12,566 bases of DNA, taken from the NCBI GenBank assembly GCA_964573715.1, contig CAZNKR010000047.1, positions 1 to 12,566 on the forward strand, in the 5' to 3' direction. Under the pieces are notes generated by a model. That model was not told the origin of the DNA. It searched no databases and saw nothing but the letters and a program-made list of their open reading frames with translations. The stretch is from SVEL01 sp964573715. GTDB taxonomy: Bacteria; Bacillota; Clostridia; Lachnospirales; Lachnospiraceae. Shown here piece by piece: positions 1 to 7,082 of this stretch. The translations under genes were made by a program, and so were the position numbers. Position 1 is the stretch's first letter. Every line of letters starts with the position of its first letter.

Positions 1-24
1 CGTGGTAAATACGAGGAGAACTAA
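1..24 (+). CDS. 3' end of an upstream gene (partial, tentative)
   Basis: The first frame of the window reads RGKYEEN and then TAA, and this stop overlaps the ATG of the next gene in a TAATG junction. Such stop-start overlaps are common between translationally coupled genes of one operon. Only seven codons are visible, so the product cannot be named. One alternative frame stops at once and another stays open, so the assignment rests only on the overlap geometry. Confidence 0.3.
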   Translation, partial: RGKYEEN

Positions 25-1697
25 TGAAATTATTTAAAACCCAAAAAGAAAAAATTGCATATTTTATTGTACTATTGTTTACAGTATTCTTTGTATACGT
101 TATTAGTACATATGACGAAGGCAATTCACAAAATATCTTCCAGGACGAGGATGTTTTAATGTTGACAAATGGATGGACTGCAAACAGTAATGATGGTAAT
201 TCAAAAATTGTCTCATTACCAACTAGGATTTCATCTAAAGACGCCAATGGGGTGAGCATTTCTAGACAACTCCCAGATAAGATTTCTCAGTCAGATGCCA
301 TATGTTTTAAATCCATTCATTCTAGAGTATGTGTTTTAGTAGACAATGCTATAGTATATTCCTTTGCGTGGGATGATGATATTCTTTTAGGAAATACGCC
401 TGGCTCTGTATGGAATGTAATAGAACTTAAACCAGAATATGCTGGTAAAACTCTTACTATTACTACATACAGTAAATATTCTAGATATTCCGGTCTTTTT
501 GGTGATGTTGTATATGGATCAAAGGATGAGATGGCTATTTATATGTTAAATCATTCGTTTTTCAAATTTGTGATTAGCTGTATACCGCTCTTTTTAGGCA
601 TTATGCTTATGATTATTGTTCCATTTGTACGTAACATTATGAAGAATTCACCACTTATATATGTGGGCTTATTTCTTATCGACATAGGTATTTGGGAAAT
701 TACAGAGTCGGATTTTATGCAGTTTATATCTGATAAGGTGTATACTTTGCAAATTCTAAATTTAGTGTCATTTGCATTAATTCCAACTATGGCGATTATG
801 GCAGTAAATTCTGTAGGCATGATTAAAGCCAATTACAAGAAGATTATTTATTCAAACATTGCAGTATATGCAGTTTTTATACTTACACAGTTAATTGGTG
901 TGGCAGATTTCTTCCAATGCTTGTGGATTGTTCATTTGTGTATGGTTATTGATTTTATAGTTATTTATTATGATTCTAGTAAGTATTATACAAGCATTGA
1001 ACACAGAGAAAAATTTTTCCCGATAGCCTTCTCTTATATGATTATCATTGCTGCTAGTGTTGTTGATATATATAAGTTTTATGTATACCCTGAATCAGGA
1101 AATGGTAGTATTATGAGATTTGCAATGATTGCATTTATCTTAGCTGTGGGCATTAATTCAATACATGCTTCTCTTAAGGTTCAACGTAATAATATTGAAA
1201 AAGAAACATTTATTAACATGGCATATACGGATAATCTAACAGGCATTAATAATAGAAGATGTTTTGAAGAAGATGCAGAAAATCTTGTAAATGATAAAAA
1301 GAGTTTTAATGTGGTTGCTATTGATATGAATAATCTTAAAAGAATCAATGATGAGCTTGGACATAAATATGGAGACGAAGCTTTGATTAAGGTAGCTAAG
1401 GCTATTTCAGTGTTTACAGAATTTGGAGAGAAATGTTATAGAATGGGTGGAGATGAATTCGAAGTTGTTTGCACGCAGTTAACATGTGAACAAATAGAAG
1501 AGGTTTGCATATCTATAAATGAAGAACTAGGAAAAACAGAGTATTTCCCAGGGGTTCCATTAGCTATAGCTTATGGATATTTCAGATTTAGTGCCAATAC
1601 AGACAAAGAGATTAATAAGATATTAGCTCAGGCCGATAAAAAGATGTATGAGAAAAAGGCTTTTATGAAGTCCAATGGCTATGCAACTAGAGGATAA
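24..1697 (+). CDS. Membrane diguanylate cyclase: extracytoplasmic sensor, 7 TM segments, GGDEF domain
   Basis: A 557-residue protein predicted to make cyclic di-GMP from two GTP at the inner face of the membrane. Residues about 10-29 form a membrane anchor. Residues about 30-178 are an extracytoplasmic, beta-rich segment ending YSGLFGDVVYGS, like the jelly-roll domain of 7TM-DISM receptors. About seven hydrophobic segments follow, from about 180 to 385. The rest is a GGDEF domain that opens with AYTDNLTGINNRR and carries an intact GGDEF signature at 475-479, so catalysis is plausible. The inhibitory I-site (RxxD, normally nine to six residues before GGDEF) reads EFGE, so classical product inhibition is probably absent. 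The start ATG follows an AGGAG ribosome site (about 15-18) and overlaps a possible upstream stop. No terminator follows; the pheST promoter begins 3 bases after the stop. The ligand is unknown. The GGDEF assignment is firm and the sensor-domain naming is inference. Confidence 0.88.
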   Translation: MKLFKTQKEKIAYFIVLLFTVFFVYVISTYDEGNSQNIFQDEDVLMLTNGWTANSNDGNSKIVSLPTRISSKDANGVSISRQLPDKISQSDAICFKSIHSRVCVLVDNAIVYSFAWDDDILLGNTPGSVWNVIELKPEYAGKTLTITTYSKYSRYSGLFGDVVYGSKDEMAIYMLNHSFFKFVISCIPLFLGIMLMIIVPFVRNIMKNSPLIYVGLFLIDIGIWEITESDFMQFISDKVYTLQILNLVSFALIPTMAIMAVNSVGMIKANYKKIIYSNIAVYAVFILTQLIGVADFFQCLWIVHLCMVIDFIVIYYDSSKYYTSIEHREKFFPIAFSYMIIIAASVVDIYKFYVYPESGNGSIMRFAMIAFILAVGINSIHASLKVQRNNIEKETFINMAYTDNLTGINNRRCFEEDAENLVNDKKSFNVVAIDMNNLKRINDELGHKYGDEALIKVAKAISVFTEFGEKCYRMGGDEFEVVCTQLTCEQIEEVCISINEELGKTEYFPGVPLAIAYGYFRFSANTDKEINKILAQADKKMYEKKAFMKSNGYATRG

Positions 1698-1700
1698 TTA

Positions 1701-1729
1701 TTGACACTTGATTTTTATTGTGATAAACT
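1701..1729 (+). promoter_or_regulatory. SigA-type promoter of the pheST T-box leader
   Basis: A perfect -35 TTGACA (1701-1706) is separated by 17 bases from TAAACT (1724-1729), which is preceded by TG one base upstream (1721-1722) as in extended -10 promoters. Transcription should begin near 1736, just before the T-box stem I. It lies directly after the diguanylate cyclase stop codon, so the synthetase genes have their own promoter. Confidence 0.8.
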
Positions 1730-1735
1730 ACAAAA

Positions 1736-1993
1736 AGTTTATAGGAGAAATCCTTATATTAAAGACTATGAAGGTGCAAAGTAGATATATGTATTCTTTT
1801 AGAGAGAGGAAATCATCGGCTGAAAATTTCCTTAAGTTCATACATACATTGAATTTCCCACTGGAGTTTCTCTTTTGAAAATAGTAGGAAGAGACGTATA
1901 TACGCGTTAAGTAATATTGAGAGCCTGCATGCAGGAAATTGGGTGGTACCGCGGAACATATTGCTTCGTCCCTTATGGGATGAGGCTTTTTTT
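1736..1993 (+). promoter_or_regulatory. T-box riboswitch, tRNA-Phe responsive (UUC specifier)
   Basis: A transcriptional T-box leader that senses uncharged tRNA-Phe. The stem I base pairs 1744-1750 (GGAGAAA) with 1867-1873. The distal stem I has AGAGAG (about 1801-1806), a 6-bp stem 1808-1813/1826-1831, and the GNUG motif GCTG (1819-1822). The specifier is best read as TTC at 1855-1857, in the context GAAT-TTC-CCACTGGAG. The T-box core GGGTGGTACCGCGG is at 1941-1954. The TGGT at 1944-1947 can pair with an ACCA tRNA end. The antiterminator forms by GGG 1941-1943 with CCC 1970-1972 and GCG 1951-1953 with CGT 1967-1969. The strand CGTCCC is shared with the terminator, so the two folds exclude each other. 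The genes downstream are pheS and pheT, which agrees with the specifier. Confidence 0.95.
1963..1993 (+). terminator. Intrinsic terminator of the pheST T-box
   Basis: A 10-bp stem pairs 1963-1972 with 1977-1986, with two G-U pairs and the tetraloop TTAT, followed by seven T. It is the off state of the riboswitch: when charged tRNA-Phe prevails, the 1967-1972 strand stays in this hairpin and transcription stops before pheS. Confidence 0.92.
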
Positions 1994-2010
1994 GCGCGAG
2001 TAATGAGTCA

Positions 2011-2119
2011 AACAGGTGAAAGCTGTTGGTATCTAAGAAATAATTTTAAAACAGGGTGCTTGCACACTGGGATAAAATTATTTCTTAGATACCAAATAGG
2101 CTGGTTTTCAAGCCTATTT
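2011..2119 (+). repeat. Three contiguous hairpins, including a perfect 23-bp inverted repeat
   Basis: Hairpin one pairs AACAG 2011-2015 with CTGTT 2023-2027. Hairpin two pairs 2026-2048 with 2073-2095: 23 bp with no mismatch, arms beginning TTGGTATCTAAG. Its 24-nt loop can itself pair CAG 2052-2054 with CTG 2067-2069 and GTG 2056-2058 with CAC 2063-2065. Hairpin three pairs AAATAGGCT 2094-2102 with AGCCTATTT 2111-2119, around an 8-nt loop. Bases at the junctions are shared by neighbours, so slightly shorter stems would form together. None is followed by a T-run, so these are not intrinsic terminators. The segment lies after the T-box terminator in the untranslated leader of pheS and codes for nothing recognisable. 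A small non-autonomous mobile repeat or a structured RNA are both possible; I cannot name the family. Confidence 0.75.
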
Positions 2120-2139
2120 GACGAATACCGCGACAACGA

Positions 2140-2385
2140 GAACGAAGTTCGAGGTAAGCGCGNNNNNNNNNNNNNNNNNNNNNNNNNNNNNNNNNNNNNN
2201 NNNNNNNNNNNNNNNNNNNNNNNNNNNNNNNNNNNNNNNNNNNNNNNNNNNNNNNNNNNNNNACGAAGTTCGAGGTAAGCGCGAAGTTCAGGAAGAACGA
2301 AGTTCGAGGTAAGCGCGGGGTATGGCAAGAACGAAGTTCGAGGTAAGCGCGAAGTTCAGGAAGAACGAAGTTCGAGGTAAGCGCG
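2140..2385 (+). repeat. 34-bp-period direct-repeat array in the pheS leader
   Basis: A 23-bp unit beginning GAACGAAGTTC and ending GTAAGCGCG occurs at 2140-2162, 2263-2283 (5' end lost in the gap), 2295-2317, 2329-2351 and 2363-2385. Complete copies are identical. After the gap the spacing is exactly 34 bases, with 11-base spacers: AAGTTCAGGAA twice and GGGTATGGCAA once. Each period also splits into two related halves, GAACGAAGTTCGAGGTAA and GCGCGAAGTTCAGGAA, which suggests an older duplication. The last half unit decays into GCGCGAAGTTTCACAA at 2381-2396. Each unit holds a small GAAC-GAA-GTTC hairpin. The array is GC-richer than the flanking DNA. The true copy number is unknown because of the N run. 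Remaining leader up to pheS (2397-2442) holds only the ribosome site. Confidence 0.9.
2163..2262. other. Assembly gap (100 N) inside the repeat array
   Basis: Exactly 100 undetermined bases, a length commonly used as a placeholder. Both edges lie within copies of the 23-bp unit, so the assembler most likely failed on the repeat. The actual number of units and the real distance from T-box to pheS are therefore unknown. That a Phe-specific T-box faces pheS across the gap supports the join. Confidence 0.97.
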
Positions 2386-2442
2386 AAGTTTCACAAATTC
2401 ATATTTATGATGAGTTGAAAGAATAAGAAAGGAAATGTAGAA

Positions 2443-3462
2443 ATGAAAGAGAGATTGCAAAAAATCAGAGAAGAAGCAATTGTTAAAATTCAATCTTCTG
2501 AAAATCTTGACAAATTAAATGAAATCAAGGTTGCAGTACTTGGAAAAAAAGGTGAATTAACAGAAGTATTAAAGGGAATGAAGGACGTTGCAGCAGAGGA
2601 TAGACCAAAGGTTGGACAGTTAGTAAACGACACACGTATGGCTATTGAAGAAAAGCTTGAAGAAATGAAGAAAAAGCTTGCAGATGCAGCAAGAGAGCAA
2701 AAGCTTAAAAGTGAAGTCATTGATGTGACTTTACCAGCACAAAAAAATAATGTTGGTCATCGCCATCCAAATACAATAGCTTTAGAAGAACTACAAAGAA
2801 TTTTTATTGGAATGGGTTACGAAGTTGTTGAAGGTCCAGAAGTAGAATATGATTATTACAATTTTGAAGCATTAAATATTCCTGCAAATCATCCAGCAAA
2901 GGATGAACAGGATACTTTCTATGTAAATGATAAAATTGTTCTTAGAACACAAACATCTCCAGTACAGGTAAGAGAGATGGAAACAGGTAAGCTACCAATC
3001 AGAATGATTGCTCCAGGTCGTGTATTCAGAGCTGATGAAGTTGATGCAACTCATTCTCCTTCGTTCCATCAGGTTGAAGGCTTAGTTATTGATAAGAATG
3101 TAACATTTGCTGATCTTAAGGGCACATTGGCACAGTTTGCAAAAGAATTGTTTGGAGAAGAGACAAAGGTTAAATTTAGACCACATCATTTTCCATTTAC
3201 AGAGCCAAGTGCAGAGATGGATGTATCTTGCTTTAAATGTGGTGGAAAAGGCTGTAGAATGTGTAAAGGTTCAGGCTGGATTGAAATATTAGGTTGTGGA
3301 ATGGTTCACCCTAATGTATTTAAAATGAGTAAGATTGATCCAGAAGAATATAATGGTTTTGCATTTGGTATTGGTCTAGAAAGAATAGCATTACTTAAAT
3401 ATGAAATTGATGATATGCGTCTGTTATATGAAAATGATACACGTTTTCTAAAGCAATTCTAG
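2443..3462 (+). CDS. pheS: Phenylalanine--tRNA ligase alpha subunit
   Basis: Catalytic subunit of the (alpha-beta)2 cytoplasmic enzyme that charges tRNA-Phe using ATP. Its 339 residues match the usual bacterial length. Residues about 1-85 form the charged coiled-coil arm that contacts tRNA. The class II aminoacyl-tRNA synthetase core follows. Motif 2 includes FRADEVDATHSPSFHQVEG around Arg196, and motif 3 is GIGLER at 309-314. The Phe-pocket FAFG at 306-309 has the usual alanine (Ala307). A Cys cluster (263, 266, 271, 274; CxxC-x4-CxxC) precedes WIEILGCGMVHPNVF. E. coli PheS lacks this knuckle, but as far as I recall it is frequent in Clostridia and Bacteroidetes and may bind a metal. The start is supported by AAAGGA at 2428-2433. 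Expression should depend on the T-box upstream. pheT follows after 23 bases. Confidence 0.97.
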   Translation: MKERLQKIREEAIVKIQSSENLDKLNEIKVAVLGKKGELTEVLKGMKDVAAEDRPKVGQLVNDTRMAIEEKLEEMKKKLADAAREQKLKSEVIDVTLPAQKNNVGHRHPNTIALEELQRIFIGMGYEVVEGPEVEYDYYNFEALNIPANHPAKDEQDTFYVNDKIVLRTQTSPVQVREMETGKLPIRMIAPGRVFRADEVDATHSPSFHQVEGLVIDKNVTFADLKGTLAQFAKELFGEETKVKFRPHHFPFTEPSAEMDVSCFKCGGKGCRMCKGSGWIEILGCGMVHPNVFKMSKIDPEEYNGFAFGIGLERIALLKYEIDDMRLLYENDTRFLKQF

Positions 3463-3485
3463 TAAATGAAAGGTAGGAAAAATAT

Positions 3486-5903
3486 ATGAATACTCCAATG
3501 TCTTGGATTAAAGCGTTTGTTCCAGAACTAAATGTTACTGATCAGGAATATACTGATGCAATGACACTTTCAGGTACAAAGGTTGAAGGATTTGAAAGAT
3601 TAGATAAAAATTTAGAGAAGATAGTAGTCGGCAAGGTAATGAAAATTGAGAGACATCCTGATGCTGATAAATTAGTAATTTGTCAGGTTAATATTGGCAG
3701 TGAAACTACTCAAATAGTTACAGGTGCTCCAAATGTTTTTGAAGGAGCAATAGTTCCAGTTGTATTAGATGGTGGTAAAGTTGCTACAGATCATGATGGC
3801 AACAAATCAGAGAACGGTACCAAAATTAAAAAAGGTAAGCTAAGAGGAATCGAATCAAATGGTATGATGTGCTCAATTGAAGAATTAGGTTCATCAAAGG
3901 ACTTTTACCCAATGGCACCTGAAGATGGATTATACATTTTCCCAGAAGGAACACCTATTGGCGCCGATGCTGTTGAAGTATTAGGGCTTAGAGATACTGT
4001 TTTTGAATATGAGATTACATCTAATAGAGTGGATTGCTTTGGAATTATTGGTATTGCAAGAGAAGCGGCAGCAACCTTCAAGAAGGATTTTGTAGTTCCA
4101 AAGATTATTGTTAAAGGAAATAATGAAAATACAGCTGATTATATTAATGTTGATATAGAAGCAAAAGATCTTTGTAAACGTTATTGTGCAAGAGTTGTTA
4201 AAAATATTAAGCTTGCTCCGTCTCCAGAATGGATGCAAAGAAGACTTGCAGCTTGTGGAATTAGACCAATAAATAATTTAGTTGATATTACAAACTATGT
4301 TATGGAAGAATATGGTCAACCTATGCATGCTTATGATTTAAGCAAAATCGCAGGTAATAAGATAGTTGTTAAACGTGCCAATGATGGAGACGAATATACT
4401 ACCCTTGATGGACAGGTAAGAAAGCTTGATAATAATGTTCTAATGATTTGGGACAATGAAAAACCAATTGGTATTGCTGGAATTATGGGTGGTGAAAATT
4501 CCATGATTACAGATGAAGTAAAAGACGTATTGTTTGAAGCTGCAACATTTGATGGTACAAATATTAGATTGTCATCAAAAAGAGTTGGACTTAGAACAGA
4601 TGCTTCTGGTAAATTCGAAAAGGGATTAGACCCAAATAATGCTATGGATGCCGTAAACAGAGCTTGTCAGTTAATTGAAGAATTAGGTGCTGGGGAGGTT
4701 TGTAGTGGCGTTGTTGATGTATATGATGATGTTGTAAAGGAAAAGAGAATTGCCTTTGAACCAGAAAAATACAACAGATTATTAGGTACAAATGTTTCTA
4801 GTCAAGAAATGCTAGAATATTTTTCACGTATTGAACTTAAATACGATGAAGAAACAAATGAGCTTATTATTCCTACATTTAGACAGGACCTTTTATGTAG
4901 TGCAGATATTGCCGAAGAGGTTGCTAGATTTTTTGGATATGCAAATATTCCTACTACATTACCAAGTGGGGAAGCAACAGCAGGAAAGATTAGTTTTAAA
5001 ATGAGAGTTGAAGCTGTTGCACGAGATATTGCTGAATTCTGTGGATTTTCACAGGGCATGACTTATTCATTTGAAAGTCCAAAGGTTTTTGATAAACTAT
5101 TATTACCAGCAGATTCAACACTTCGTAATACAGTTACTATATCTAACCCTCTAGGTGAAGATTTTAGTGTAATGAGAACTACCTCATTAAACGGTATGCT
5201 TACATCACTTTCTACCAATTACAATAGAAGAAATAAGGATGCTAGACTTTATGAATTAGGTAATATTTATTTGCCTAAAGAAATTCCACTTACACAGCTT
5301 CCAGAAGAAAGAATGCAATTTACACTTGGAATGTATGGAGAAGGTGATTTCTTTACAATGAAGGGTGTAATCGAGGAATTATTTGATAAATTAGGTATGA
5401 GAGAGCATGTTGAATATGTAAATGAGAATGATAAACCTTTCTTACATCCAGGCAGACAGGCAAATATAATTTATATGGATAAGGTTGTTGGATATTTAGG
5501 AGAAATTCATCCAATAGTTCTTGATAATTACAATATTGGAGACAGGGCGTATGTGGCAGTTCTTGATATGCCAAATATTGTTCCTTTTGCAACATTTGAC
5601 AGAAAGTATACAGGAATTGCAAAATTCCCTGCTGTTACAAGAGATTTAAGTATGGTTATGCCAAAAACTATAACTGTTGGACAAATAGAAAAGATTTTTG
5701 AAAAACGTGGCGGTAAGCTATTAGAAAGTTTTAATCTTTTTGATATTTATGAAGGAAGCCAAATTAAGGCTGGATACAAGTCAGTAGCTTATTCCTTATC
5801 ATTTAGAGATAAAGAGAAAACACTTGTAGATGCTGATATTTCTGGCATAATGGAAAAGATTCTTAGTGACCTTAAAGAAATGGATATTGAACTTAGAGCA
5901 TAA
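3486..5903 (+). CDS. pheT: Phenylalanine--tRNA ligase beta subunit
   Basis: The large subunit partnering PheS; it binds tRNA-Phe and edits mischarged Tyr-tRNA-Phe. At 805 residues it has the full bacterial architecture. An N-terminal segment comes first, then an EMAP-like tRNA-binding OB fold (about 40-150, with GKVMKIERHPDADKL). The B3/B4 editing module spans about 210-380 and contains RPINNLVDITNYVM. A B5 domain (about 405-480) and the catalytic-like core follow. The C-terminal anticodon-binding FDX-ACB domain (about 711-804) begins KFPAVTRDLSMVMP. AAAGGTAGG at 3469-3477 sits 8 bases before the ATG. It is cotranscribed with pheS and ends at a probable terminator. I see no frameshift or missing domain. 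Confidence 0.97.
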   Translation: MNTPMSWIKAFVPELNVTDQEYTDAMTLSGTKVEGFERLDKNLEKIVVGKVMKIERHPDADKLVICQVNIGSETTQIVTGAPNVFEGAIVPVVLDGGKVATDHDGNKSENGTKIKKGKLRGIESNGMMCSIEELGSSKDFYPMAPEDGLYIFPEGTPIGADAVEVLGLRDTVFEYEITSNRVDCFGIIGIAREAAATFKKDFVVPKIIVKGNNENTADYINVDIEAKDLCKRYCARVVKNIKLAPSPEWMQRRLAACGIRPINNLVDITNYVMEEYGQPMHAYDLSKIAGNKIVVKRANDGDEYTTLDGQVRKLDNNVLMIWDNEKPIGIAGIMGGENSMITDEVKDVLFEAATFDGTNIRLSSKRVGLRTDASGKFEKGLDPNNAMDAVNRACQLIEELGAGEVCSGVVDVYDDVVKEKRIAFEPEKYNRLLGTNVSSQEMLEYFSRIELKYDEETNELIIPTFRQDLLCSADIAEEVARFFGYANIPTTLPSGEATAGKISFKMRVEAVARDIAEFCGFSQGMTYSFESPKVFDKLLLPADSTLRNTVTISNPLGEDFSVMRTTSLNGMLTSLSTNYNRRNKDARLYELGNIYLPKEIPLTQLPEERMQFTLGMYGEGDFFTMKGVIEELFDKLGMREHVEYVNENDKPFLHPGRQANIIYMDKVVGYLGEIHPIVLDNYNIGDRAYVAVLDMPNIVPFATFDRKYTGIAKFPAVTRDLSMVMPKTITVGQIEKIFEKRGGKLLESFNLFDIYEGSQIKAGYKSVAYSLSFRDKEKTLVDADISGIMEKILSDLKEMDIELRA

Positions 5904-5915
5904 ATCTATTACAAT
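5887..5915 (+). promoter_or_regulatory. Candidate promoter for ychF-lgt
   Basis: TTGAAC (5887-5892, inside the last codons of pheT) and TACAAT (5910-5915) are 17 bases apart, a good SigA-type pair. The predicted start near 5922 falls inside the left arm of the hairpin at 5919-5942, so ychF transcripts would begin beyond the full terminator stem. This would let ychF-lgt be expressed independently of the T-box-controlled pheST operon. It is supported by sequence match only. Confidence 0.5.
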
Positions 5916-5950
5916 TGAAGGTAGGCATTTATATGCCTGCCTACAATTTT
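5914..5950 (+). terminator. Probable terminator after pheT
   Basis: A 10-bp stem pairs 5919-5928 (AGGTAGGCAT) with 5933-5942 (ATGCCTGCCT), with one G-U pair and the loop TTAT. It is extended across an A-A mismatch by ATTG 5914-5917 with CAAT 5944-5947 and ends in TTTT. The T-run is short, so termination may be partial and allow some read-through into ychF. Confidence 0.6.
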
Positions 5951-5970
5951 GATTAAGAAATGGAGAAAAT

Positions 5971-7068
5971 ATGAAACTTGGTATTGTTGGTTTACCAAAT
6001 GTTGGTAAAAGTACACTATTTAATTCACTAACAAAGGCAGGTGCTGAATCTGCAAATTACCCATTCTGTACAATAGATCCAAATATTGGAGTTGTTATGG
6101 TACCAGATGAAAGACTTAATAAACTTGCGGCTCTTTACGATTCAGATAAAATCACACCTGCGGTAATAGAATTTGTTGATATAGCAGGACTTGTAAAGGG
6201 AGCATCAAAAGGAGAAGGCCTTGGCAATCAGTTTCTTAGCAATATTAGAGAAGTTGATGCTATTGTCCATGTAGTAAGATGCTTTGAGGATACTAATGTT
6301 ATTCACGTTGAAGGTAACATTGATCCACTAAGAGATATTGAAACAATTAATCTTGAACTTATTTTTTCAGATATAGAAATTCTTGATAGAAGAATTGCAA
6401 AAGTATCAAAAGGTGCAAGAAATGATAAGACTCTTGCAAAGGAACTTGATTTATTAAATTCCCTAAAGGCAATGCTTGAAGAGGGAAAATTAGCAAAGCA
6501 TTATGAAACTGATGATGAAGATGAGCTTATGTGGTTAAAAGAGTACAATTTATTAACTTACAAACCAGTGATTTTTGCAGCAAATGTAAAAGAAGATGAT
6601 TTAGCTGATGATGGTGCATCAAATGCAAATGTTGGAAAGGTTAGAGAATATGCTGCTTTAGAAGGCTTTGAAGTGTTTGTAGTTTGTGCTCAGATTGAAC
6701 AGGAAATTTCAGAGTTAGATGATGATGAAAAAATGATGTTTCTTGAAGAACTTGGTCTTAAAGAATCAGGATTGGATAAACTTATTAAGGCAAGCTATTC
6801 ACTTTTAGGACTTATTAGTTATCTTACTGCTGGCAAACAGGAAACAAGAGCATGGACAATTACAAAAGGAACAAAAGCTCCAGGTGCTGCAGGAAAGATT
6901 CATACAGACTTTGAAAGAGGATTTATTAAGGCTGAAGTTGTTAATTATCAAGATCTTCTTGACTGCAAAACATATACATCAGCTAAGGAAAAAGGTCTTG
7001 TAGGACTTGAAGGAAAGGATTATGTCGTTAAGGATGGAGATGTTATTCTCTTTAGATTTAACGTATAA
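5971..7068 (+). CDS. ychF: Ribosome-associated ATPase YchF (Obg/OLA1 family)
   Basis: A cytoplasmic P-loop NTPase of the translation-factor class that, unlike other Obg-like proteins, prefers ATP and associates with ribosomes. Its 365 residues fit the family. The P-loop GLPNVGKST is at 7-15 and the G3 region DIAGLVKGASKGEG begins at residue 70. The G4 position reads NVKE at 205-208 rather than NKxD, the YchF feature linked to loss of guanine specificity. A coiled-coil insertion lies within the G domain, and a C-terminal TGS domain covers about 282-365. TGGAG at 5961-5965 supports the start. lgt follows after 14 bases, so the two are probably co-transcribed. The partner choice with lgt gives no clear functional clue. 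Confidence 0.96.
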   Translation: MKLGIVGLPNVGKSTLFNSLTKAGAESANYPFCTIDPNIGVVMVPDERLNKLAALYDSDKITPAVIEFVDIAGLVKGASKGEGLGNQFLSNIREVDAIVHVVRCFEDTNVIHVEGNIDPLRDIETINLELIFSDIEILDRRIAKVSKGARNDKTLAKELDLLNSLKAMLEEGKLAKHYETDDEDELMWLKEYNLLTYKPVIFAANVKEDDLADDGASNANVGKVREYAALEGFEVFVVCAQIEQEISELDDDEKMMFLEELGLKESGLDKLIKASYSLLGLISYLTAGKQETRAWTITKGTKAPGAAGKIHTDFERGFIKAEVVNYQDLLDCKTYTSAKEKGLVGLEGKDYVVKDGDVILFRFNV

Positions 7069-7082
7069 TAAAGGTTTTTATT

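Noticed and set aside
551..832. Antisense frame inside the diguanylate cyclase, and similar antisense frames in pheS, pheT, lgt, rsmH and ftsL
   Set aside because: They are shadows of well-supported genes with no ribosome site, domain or independent promoter that I can see.
1924..1935. 12-base palindrome CCTGCATGCAGG as a protein operator
   Set aside because: It sits inside the T-box leader just before the antiterminator, where a small RNA hairpin is expected, so no separate operator is needed.
2026..2119. Intrinsic terminators in the pheS leader
   Set aside because: The stems are good, but neither the 23-bp hairpin nor the next one is followed by a T-run.
1943..2328. Open frames on both strands spanning the repeat region
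   Set aside because: They are open only because they pass through the 100-N gap, overlap the T-box or hairpins, and lack a ribosome site or protein similarity.
2140..2385. CRISPR array
   Set aside because: Units of 23 bases with 11-base spacers that recur do not fit CRISPR spacers (usually about 26-40 bases and unique), and no cas gene is present.
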